The translations under genes were made by a program, and so were the position numbers. A DNA stretch of 51,596 nucleotides, taken from NCBI GenBank assembly GCA_030066655.1, contig JASJBE010000004.1, positions 1 through 51,596 of the forward strand. Direction: 5' to 3'. Numbering within the stretch: position 1 is the first letter of the stretch; every line of letters begins with the position of its first letter. A model generated the notes under the pieces. That model did no database searches. It saw nothing but the letters and a program-made list of their open reading frames with translations, and had not been told where the DNA came from. Below are positions 42,212-48,848 of the stretch, in pieces. Source of the DNA: Woeseiaceae bacterium. GTDB taxonomy: Bacteria > Pseudomonadota > Gammaproteobacteria > Steroidobacterales > Woeseiaceae.

Positions 42212-43263
42212 AAACCGTCATCGTCGACAAGATCGCGTCCGTTGCCCAACACAGTAACCTGAGCAACGAGCTTCGCGTGTCGAAAGACATTCCCTGCGAG
42301 GAAGGGGTGCTCGTTGCGGCGCGCGTCCTGAACAACAAGTCTCGCTACAATCAGCTCGAGCTGACCACCGGGCGCATGGCGACGGTCAACCAGGGCGACG
42401 TCATCGTCGGCGCGCTGGGGCATCGCAAGGCCCTGCGCGGGTACTCCGGTCACCTGCCGGACAGCCTGTCCGTCGGCGACACGATCCAGCTGCTGAACAT
42501 CGGCGGCGTCATGGGGATCTGTGACTCCGCCAACCCGGATGTCGGGCCGCCGTTCGACTGCGAGGTGCTGGGAACGGTGCTGCACTTTCCGTACCTGGGT
42601 GAACGCATTGGCGTGCCGGCAAAGGTGGGTGAGGCTGCTCTCGACGAAGACGTCGAACTGAACATGCACGGCGTCCCCGTCGTCGCGCTGTCAGGCACCT
42701 GCATGGATTCGGGCAAGACGGCCGCCGCGTGCGCGATCGTCAGCCGCCTGCGCCACCAGGGCCTGCACGTTGCTGCCTGCAAGGCGACCGGCGTGTCGCT
42801 GCGTCGTGACATCCTCGCGATGGAAGATGCGGGCGCCGACTCATCCATGATCTTCTCGGACTTCGGCATCGTGACGACAACGGCGCTGAATGGTCCCGCC
42901 CTGACGCGCGCGTTGCTGAGCTCACTGTCGGCCAAACACCCGGACGTTATCGTGCTCGAACTCGGCGACGGCCTGTTGGGCGCCTACGGCGTCGACGCGA
43001 TCCTGTCCGACGAAGCGGTGCGCGAAGCGCTGACGGTCGTCGTCCTGTGCGCGAACGACCCGGTGTCAGCCTGGGGCGGCGTGAAGATCCTGCGCGACGA
43101 CTATGGCATCGAGCCGTCCGTTGTAACCGGACCGGCGACGGACAACGCCGTCGGCGTCGACCAGATCCTCGACAAGGCCGGGCTGCCCGCCATCAACGCG
43201 CTGTCGAACAGCGTCGCGCTCGGCGATCACGTCGTCGCGGGGCTGAAGGAGGCGACGCAATGA
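42208..43263 (+). CDS. Unassigned P-loop protein inside the arginine operon (BioD/DUF1611-like domain)
   Basis: 351 residues in two parts. Residues 1 to about 150 are beta-rich (DIPCEEGVLVAARVLNNKSRYNQLELTTGRMATVNQGDVIVGALGHRKALRGYSG) and not recognised. The second half is a P-loop domain: GTCMDSGKT at 163-171 has the spacing of dethiobiotin synthetase (GTDTxVGKT). It continues with CKATGVSLRRD, DAGADSSMIFSDFG, and VIVLELGDGLLGAYG. This resembles DUF1611/DgcN proteins, whose characterised members N-acetylate D-glutamate, but the N-terminal domain is different. It overlaps argG and argC by four bases each. A role in the missing glutamate N-acylation is plausible and unproven. Confidence 0.85.
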   Translation: MKTVIVDKIASVAQHSNLSNELRVSKDIPCEEGVLVAARVLNNKSRYNQLELTTGRMATVNQGDVIVGALGHRKALRGYSGHLPDSLSVGDTIQLLNIGGVMGICDSANPDVGPPFDCEVLGTVLHFPYLGERIGVPAKVGEAALDEDVELNMHGVPVVALSGTCMDSGKTAAACAIVSRLRHQGLHVAACKATGVSLRRDILAMEDAGADSSMIFSDFGIVTTTALNGPALTRALLSSLSAKHPDVIVLELGDGLLGAYGVDAILSDEAVREALTVVVLCANDPVSAWGGVKILRDDYGIEPSVVTGPATDNAVGVDQILDKAGLPAINALSNSVALGDHVVAGLKEATQ

Positions 43264-44315
43264 CGATCCAGGCCGCGGTTCTCGGTGCGACCGGCTATGT
43301 CGGCGGTGAGCTGCTGCGACTGCTGGCTGCCCACCCCGAATTCGAGGTCGTGGCGGCCGTATCCGACAGCCGGGCGCAGACGGCGCTCGCCGACACGTTT
43401 CCGCATCTTAAAGGCGTTTACCCGGATGCCGTGTTCGCCTCGCACGAGGACTGGGTCGAGCAGCTTGACTCGGGCACATCGCTGGCGCTGTTCTCGGCGG
43501 CCCCGCACGGCATGTCGGCGGCGATGATTGCCGAGGCTCTCTCCCGAGCGGCCGCTCGCAACATCGAAACACACGTTGTCGACGCGTCGGCGGACTTTCG
43601 CTATGCAGACCGGGACGCGTTCAAGGCCGTCTACTCGATTGAACACGGCGCACCGGAACTCTTGGACCAGTTCTCTTCCGGCTTGCCTGAGCACGTGCCC
43701 GGAAAGCCGACGCCGCACATCGGCAACCCGGGCTGCTTCGCGACGGCGATGCTGCTCGGCACGGTGCCGCTGCTTTCAAGTGGCCTCGTTGACGAGCACC
43801 TGTTCATCTCAGGGATAACGGGCAGCACCGGCTCCGGTCGCAACGCATCGGCCGGCACGCATCATCCGGAACGCCACAGCAACCTGTACGCCTACAAGGC
43901 CCTGGAGCACCGGCATGCGCCGGAAGTGGCCGCGATGGCAGAGGCCGCGAGCGGCACGTTGCCAAAACTGCACTTCGTCCCGCACTCAGGTCCCTATGCG
44001 CGCGGCATCCACGCAACGATTCACGCGCGCCTGAACGCAGCGGCCAACCGTGACGACATGCTGCAGCACTTCGAGCAGGCCTACGCCGGCCAGCCGTTTA
44101 TTCGGCTGGTCGACGGAACGCCGAGACTGAAGAATGTCGTCGCCAGCAACTACGCCGAGATCGGTGTAGCGGTGGACGACGAGGCCGTGGTCGCGATGGT
44201 CGCCATCGATAACCTCGTCAAGGGCGCCGCCGGCGGCGCCGTTCAGTGGATGAACCGGCTCTGGGACCTCGACGATGCCCGGGGCCTCGAAGCCGCAGCG
44301 CCGGCATGGACGTAA
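43260..44315 (+). CDS. argC: N-acetyl-gamma-glutamyl-phosphate reductase (or N-succinyl form)
   Basis: 351 residues. NAD(P)-binding loop GATGYVGGELLRLL, catalytic Cys in HIGNPGCFATAML, GITGSTGSGRNAS and the histidine in HFVPHSGPYARGIHATIHA are all present. It reduces N-acylglutamyl phosphate to the semialdehyde. ATG at 43260 overlaps the P-loop gene by four bases. Whether the acyl group is acetyl or succinyl cannot be read from this enzyme. The length and motifs are normal. Confidence 0.94.
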   Translation: MTIQAAVLGATGYVGGELLRLLAAHPEFEVVAAVSDSRAQTALADTFPHLKGVYPDAVFASHEDWVEQLDSGTSLALFSAAPHGMSAAMIAEALSRAAARNIETHVVDASADFRYADRDAFKAVYSIEHGAPELLDQFSSGLPEHVPGKPTPHIGNPGCFATAMLLGTVPLLSSGLVDEHLFISGITGSTGSGRNASAGTHHPERHSNLYAYKALEHRHAPEVAAMAEAASGTLPKLHFVPHSGPYARGIHATIHARLNAAANRDDMLQHFEQAYAGQPFIRLVDGTPRLKNVVASNYAEIGVAVDDEAVVAMVAIDNLVKGAAGGAVQWMNRLWDLDDARGLEAAAPAWT

Positions 44316-44319
44316 CAGC

Positions 44320-45492
44320 ATGAACGCAGACATGGACCCGAGACCCCGCGAAGCCGCCGTGACGATGCCCGTTTACGGACAGCTACCGTTCGTCCCGGTG
44401 CGCGCGGCCGGCTGCGACATCATCACCGACGACGGACGGCGAATCCTCGATCTCTACGGCGGACACGCGGTAGCCGCGCTGGGTTATGGTCACCCGGCGC
44501 TGACCGAGGCGATCAGGCGCCAGGCCGAGAACCTGCTGTTCCAGAGCAACGCCGTCGCCCTCGCCGTGCGAGCCGAGGCCGCAGAAAAACTGTTGTCGGT
44601 CGCTCCGGACAGGCTCGGCAGCGTGCTGTTCGTCAACTCAGGGGCCGAAGCCAACGAGAACGCGTTGCGCATGGCGTGTCGTGTTACCGGACGCGACCGC
44701 ATTCTGTCGATCACGCATGGATTCCACGGCCGGACCGCGGCCGCGTCGGCGGTAACGTGGAACTCCGATCGCTGGTATGGCTTCCCCAAAAAGCCTTTCG
44801 ACGTCGACTTCATCCCTCGAGACGACTGCGATGCAGCGATACGCATGATCGATGACGACGTCGCCGCTGTCATTGTCGAACCGATACAGGGCGTCGCCGG
44901 CGGCTATGACCTGTCGAACGAATTCCTGACAACGATCCGGCAGGAAACCGAAAAGCACGGTGTCCTGATGATCGCCGACGAAGTTCAGACCGGCATGGGT
45001 AGATCGGGACACTTCTTCGCGGTGCAGGCGCACGGCATCGAGCCGGACCTGTTGACCGCGGCGAAGTCGCTCGGTGGCGGCGTACCCTGCGGCGCCGTAT
45101 TGGCGTCGAGTGACGTTGCATCCGCGTTTAGCGTCGGCGACCTCGGCACTACGTTCGGTGGCGGGCCGATGGCCGCCGCGGCGATCACGACGGTCATCGA
45201 GACGATCCAGAAAGAAAACCTGCTGCAGAACGTGCGCGATCGAGAGGCGCAAATCCGCGAGCAGTGCGTGACCGGCCCCGTCGAGAAGATCCAGGGCATG
45301 GGCCTGCTGCTCGGCCTGATCTGTGACCGGCCGGCGAAGGAGGTTCGCGACGCGCTTTTAGAACACGACGTCCTCGCGGGCACCAGCGCAGACCCGCATT
45401 CGCTCAGGATACTCGCGCCGTTGGTCATCGGCCAAGAACACGTTAATCACTTGTCAGAGGCCCTGGCGTCGATTCCGCCGGGCAACCACTAG
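44320..45492 (+). CDS. argD: N-acylornithine aminotransferase
   Basis: 390 residues, class III PLP aminotransferase. ILDLYGGHAVAALGYGHPA, NSGAEANENALRMA, HGFHGRTAAASAVT, DEVQTGMGRSG and the PLP Lys in TAAKSLGGGVPCGA are present. It makes N-acylornithine from the semialdehyde and glutamate. The first ATG in good context is 44320, four bases after argC; the frame extends back to 44275 inside argC. Related enzymes accept acetyl- and succinylornithine alike, so it does not settle the acyl group. Confidence 0.94.
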   Translation: MNADMDPRPREAAVTMPVYGQLPFVPVRAAGCDIITDDGRRILDLYGGHAVAALGYGHPALTEAIRRQAENLLFQSNAVALAVRAEAAEKLLSVAPDRLGSVLFVNSGAEANENALRMACRVTGRDRILSITHGFHGRTAAASAVTWNSDRWYGFPKKPFDVDFIPRDDCDAAIRMIDDDVAAVIVEPIQGVAGGYDLSNEFLTTIRQETEKHGVLMIADEVQTGMGRSGHFFAVQAHGIEPDLLTAAKSLGGGVPCGAVLASSDVASAFSVGDLGTTFGGGPMAAAAITTVIETIQKENLLQNVRDREAQIREQCVTGPVEKIQGMGLLLGLICDRPAKEVRDALLEHDVLAGTSADPHSLRILAPLVIGQEHVNHLSEALASIPPGNH

Positions 45493-45501
45493 GAAACACG
45501 A

Positions 45502-46506
45502 ATGAAAGCATTCAACGATCTCGCCGACTTTTCCAACGATGAAATCGCCGCGCTGCTCGCGCTGGCCAATCGACTGGACGATCATCCGGAGCCGGAGGCG
45601 CTAAAGGGTAAAGTCCTGTCGCTGCTCTTTTTGAGCCCGTCACTGCGAACGCTCGCCTCGTTCCAGGCGGCGATGGTTCGCCTAGGCGGCGGTTCTTTCG
45701 TCATCTCACCGGACATGTCGATCCACGGCCTCGAGACTCGCCCCGGCATCGTCATGGACGGCACGGCCGCTGAGCATATTCGCGAAGCGGTGCCGGTCAT
45801 CGCGTCCTACGGCGACGCCATCGGCATTCGAGCGTTCGCCGAGCGCAAGAACCTCGAGACCGACATGGCGGAGACCGAGTTCAGCTCGCTGACGGACCTG
45901 ATCGACACGCCGTACATCAACATGGAATCGGCGATGGGTCATCCGTGCCAGAATCTCGCGGACTGGAAGACGATGGACGACCTGTCGATCCCGTCGAACG
46001 GCAAATTCGTCCTGAGCTGGGCCTACCACCCGAAGGCGCTGCCGCTCGCGGTGCCGGCATCCACGTTGTACACGGCCGCGAGGCGCGGCATGAATGTGAC
46101 CGTGCTGCGTCCCGAGGGCTTCGAGCTGCCGGAACCGATCATGGAAAAATCCAGGTCCGCGGCCGAGGCGGCCGGCGGTTCCGTCGTCGAGACGGACGAC
46201 CGGACCGAGGCGATGGAGGGTGCGCAGGTGATCTACGCCAAGTCGTGGTCGTCAACCGCGCACTACGGCGACAAACTCGCCGACCAGAAACTGCGCAACG
46301 GACTGGAAAGCTGGTGCGTTGACGACCCGTGGTTCGACAACGCGGCTGACGACTGTCGCTTCATGCACTGCCTGCCGGTGCGCCGAGGCGTCGTCGTCAG
46401 CGAGTCGGTACTCGATGGACCGCGCAGCGTCGTCATCCACGAGGCGCGCAACCGAATGCTCGCGCAGATGGCGGTCCTCTACCAGATGATGGGAGCCGGC
46501 GCGTGA
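45502..46506 (+). CDS. N-acylornithine carbamoyltransferase, predicted N-succinyl type
   Basis: 334 residues. The carbamoyl phosphate loop is FLSPSLRTLASF, and HPCQNLADW and HCLPVRRG complete the active site. It belongs to the AOTCase/SOTCase group (LETRPGIVMDGTAAEH...YINMESAMGHPCQ, WAYHPKALPLAVP), not to ornithine carbamoyltransferases. The residue that sets acyl specificity (Glu92 in Xanthomonas AOTCase, Pro90 in Bacteroides SOTCase) is Ala90 here. Published Glu-to-Ala exchange turned AOTCase into SOTCase. The position of the carboxylated Lys302 of AOTCase appears to be Val. These alignments are by eye and memory. It carbamoylates N-acylornithine to N-acylcitrulline. Confidence 0.9.
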   Translation: MKAFNDLADFSNDEIAALLALANRLDDHPEPEALKGKVLSLLFLSPSLRTLASFQAAMVRLGGGSFVISPDMSIHGLETRPGIVMDGTAAEHIREAVPVIASYGDAIGIRAFAERKNLETDMAETEFSSLTDLIDTPYINMESAMGHPCQNLADWKTMDDLSIPSNGKFVLSWAYHPKALPLAVPASTLYTAARRGMNVTVLRPEGFELPEPIMEKSRSAAEAAGGSVVETDDRTEAMEGAQVIYAKSWSSTAHYGDKLADQKLRNGLESWCVDDPWFDNAADDCRFMHCLPVRRGVVVSESVLDGPRSVVIHEARNRMLAQMAVLYQMMGAGA

Positions 46507-47432
46507 GCACATCGAGAGATCGTGCCATCGTCGTATCCGCGCTGAAGCACGCGGCGCCGTACATCCGCCTGTTCAAAGGCAAGGTCTTCGTGTTGAAAGT
46601 CGGCGGCGAAGTCTTCGCCGACGCGGAGCACACCCGCGCCTTCATCGAACAGGTCGGCCTGCTGCACCAGGTGGGCATTCGCGTCGTGCTCATTCACGGC
46701 GGCGGCCCGCAGTCGACCGAACTCGCGAGCGCCTTGGGCATTAGCACGACCTTCGTCGACGGGCGACGCGTGACCGATGACGCATCGCTCGATGTCGCGA
46801 CGATGGTCCTGAATGGCCAGATCAACACGCGCATTCTCGCGGTTTGCCGCGACCTGCAGGTGCCTGCGGTCGGCATCAGCGGCGTCGACGCGGGCCTGAT
46901 CCAGGCACACCGGCGACCCCCGGTCGACCGCGGCGATGACGAGCCGGTGGACTACGGTTTCGTCGGCGATATCGACGGCGTCAATGCGGACATCCTGAAA
47001 AAACAGCTCGACAACGGCCTGATGCCGGTCGTAAGCCCCTTATCCTGCGATGAGACCGGCACGCTGTTGAACATCAACGCCGACACGGTCGCCGCCGCAA
47101 TCGCAGCCGAACTCGATGCCGAGAAGCTGATATTAGCGACCGGCGCCGCCGGCGTACTCGAGGACGTCAACGATCCGCAATCGCTGATCTCTTACATCGA
47201 TCGCGCCGACCTCGAACGACTCAAGTCCGAAGGCAAGCTGGCCGACGGCATGCTGCCAAAGGCGGCTGCCATCGATAACGCGCTTGCCAACGGCGTCAAG
47301 CGCGTGCACGTGATCTCCTACAAGTTGCCCGACAGCCTGTTGCTGGAAGTGTTCACCAACGAGGGCAACGGCACGCTGGTCGTCAACGACATCGCGGCAT
47401 TGTCCGCCGCCGAACAGGGCGACACGGCGTGA
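46503..47432 (+). CDS. argB: N-acylglutamate kinase
   Basis: 309 residues, amino acid kinase family. FVLKVGGEVFAD, LIHGGGPQSTELASALG, DGRRVTDDASLDVATMVLNGQIN, and GTLLNINADTVAAAIAAELDAEKLILAT are the expected blocks. It phosphorylates N-acylglutamate. GTG at 46503 overlaps the previous stop by four bases, and the end overlaps argH by four. In Xanthomonas the kinase is fused to a GNAT N-acetylglutamate synthase; this protein ends after the kinase fold, so the synthase is missing. Confidence 0.94.
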   Translation: MSTSRDRAIVVSALKHAAPYIRLFKGKVFVLKVGGEVFADAEHTRAFIEQVGLLHQVGIRVVLIHGGGPQSTELASALGISTTFVDGRRVTDDASLDVATMVLNGQINTRILAVCRDLQVPAVGISGVDAGLIQAHRRPPVDRGDDEPVDYGFVGDIDGVNADILKKQLDNGLMPVVSPLSCDETGTLLNINADTVAAAIAAELDAEKLILATGAAGVLEDVNDPQSLISYIDRADLERLKSEGKLADGMLPKAAAIDNALANGVKRVHVISYKLPDSLLLEVFTNEGNGTLVVNDIAALSAAEQGDTA

Positions 47433-48613
47433 GCCGTCTGTGGGAAAAGGGCCTGCCCTTGGACGAACGTGTGCTGCGCTACACGGCGGGTGAAGACCAC
47501 TTGCTGGATGAACGCCTGGTCGCCTACGACGTAAAGGGCTCGATCGCGCATGCCGAGATGCTCGCAGCGACCGGGCTGATCAGTGAGCAGGACTGCCAAG
47601 GCATCACGGCGGGCCTCAACGACCTGCTCAGCTCATTCGAGAAGGGCGAGTGGGCCATTTCGCTGGCCGATGAAGACGTGCACACGGCGCTGGAGACGCG
47701 CCTGACCGACGCGATCGGGCCGGCCGGTGGGCGACTGCACCTCGGACGCTCCCGGAATGACCAGGTGCTAACCGCGCTTCGCCTGTACTTAAAGGACGCA
47801 GCGGCCGACATCATCGAACGCGTTGACGCGCTGAACGCCGAACTCGACGCGCTGACCGACCGCCAGGGCGAGTTCGAGCTGCCGGGCTACACGCACATGC
47901 AGCATGCGATGCCCTCCTCGGTCAGCCTGTGGTGCGGCGGCTTTCGCGAGGCGTTTCTCGACGCTTCCGAGGGTCTGCAGGCGGCGCGGCGCCGTGCGGA
48001 CAAGAACCCGCTGGGCAGCGCGGCCGGTTACGGCACGCCGGGCCTGCCACTCGACCGTGCGCTGACGACGAACAAACTCGGATTCGCATCGACACAGGAA
48101 CCGGTCACCGCCGTGCAACTGTCGCGTGGCAAGGCCGAGAGCAGCCTGCTGTTCGAGTTAACGCTGTTGCTGATGGATATCGGCCGCATCGCGTCCGACC
48201 TGCTGCTCTTCTACACGCAGGAGTTTGCCTACATCCGCCTGGCGCCCGAAGTCACGACGGGCTCGTCGATCATGCCGCAGAAGCGCAACCCGGACGTCCT
48301 CGAACTGTTGCGAGCGTCGTCGGCAACGGCACACGCCTGCCTCGACGAGGCGCTGATGATCACGGCGAAGCTGCCGTCGGGCTACCACCGCGACCTGCAG
48401 CGCCTGAAGGCGCCGCTGTTCCGCTCCATCGACCTGACCATCGACAGCGTCGACATTCTGGCGTTCCTGATCTCGGGCATGGAGTTCCGTCCCGAGAATA
48501 TCCGCCTCGACGACGGTATCTTCGCGACGGCAGAGGCCTATCGCCTGGTCACCGAGGAAGGCATCCCGTTCCGGGAGGCCTACCGCCAGGTCGCGAGCCG
48601 TTATGCCAAGTAG
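47429..48613 (+). CDS. argH: Argininosuccinate lyase, short C-terminus
   Basis: 394 residues. Fumarase/lyase superfamily motifs are complete: DEDVHTALETRL, HLGRSRNDQVLTALRLYL, PGYTHMQHAMPSS, NPLGSAAGYGTPGLPLDR and the signature GSSIMPQKRNPD. It releases arginine and fumarate. The protein stops after IPFREAYRQVASRYAK, about 60 residues short of the E. coli enzyme, losing the C-terminal helical domain; no continuation exists in another frame. Active-site elements are upstream of this, so activity is likely kept. It is the last gene of the operon. Confidence 0.93.
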   Translation: MSRLWEKGLPLDERVLRYTAGEDHLLDERLVAYDVKGSIAHAEMLAATGLISEQDCQGITAGLNDLLSSFEKGEWAISLADEDVHTALETRLTDAIGPAGGRLHLGRSRNDQVLTALRLYLKDAAADIIERVDALNAELDALTDRQGEFELPGYTHMQHAMPSSVSLWCGGFREAFLDASEGLQAARRRADKNPLGSAAGYGTPGLPLDRALTTNKLGFASTQEPVTAVQLSRGKAESSLLFELTLLLMDIGRIASDLLLFYTQEFAYIRLAPEVTTGSSIMPQKRNPDVLELLRASSATAHACLDEALMITAKLPSGYHRDLQRLKAPLFRSIDLTIDSVDILAFLISGMEFRPENIRLDDGIFATAEAYRLVTEEGIPFREAYRQVASRYAK

Positions 48614-48653
48614 CGCCCGGCTGGCCTGACTATGCCTGCCCGTATCACGGCTC

Positions 48654-48659
48654 TATAAT
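48654..48659 (+). promoter_or_regulatory. -10 element ahead of lptM-polA
   Basis: TATAAT, a perfect -10 box, lies 27 bases upstream of the lptM start and 40 bases after argH. No clear -35 is visible at the usual spacing. It suggests lptM and polA are transcribed independently of the arginine operon. Confidence 0.45.
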
Positions 48660-48686
48660 CGATCCTCCATTCCAGAGGAACCCATC

Positions 48687-48848
48687 ATGTTGCGAATCCT
48701 ATTGGCGCTTGCGCTCCTCGGTGGCGTGCTCGCCGGCTGCGGGCAAAGCGGACCCCTGTACCTGCCCGGCGATCCCAGCGAGGTCATGAGCGCCCCGCCG
48801 CAGCAACCACCCGAATCGGAAGAAGATGACGAAGAAACCGGCGGCTGA
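48687..48848 (+). CDS. lptM: LPS-assembly lipoprotein LptM (YifL-like)
   Basis: 53 residues, ATG 48687 with AGAGGAA upstream. The signal peptide ends in the lipobox LAGC, followed by CGQSGPLYLPGDP, which is the LptM/YifL family pattern, and a short acidic Pro-rich tail. LptM binds the LptDE outer-membrane complex and helps it mature. The last 23 bases overlap the start of polA in another frame. Confidence 0.9.
   Translation: MLRILLALALLGGVLAGCGQSGPLYLPGDPSEVMSAPPQQPPESEEDDEETGG

Noticed and set aside
46503-47432. Xanthomonas-type kinase-synthase fusion for the first arginine step
   Set aside because: The protein ends with the kinase fold at 309 residues and overlaps argH; there is no room or motif for a GNAT domain.
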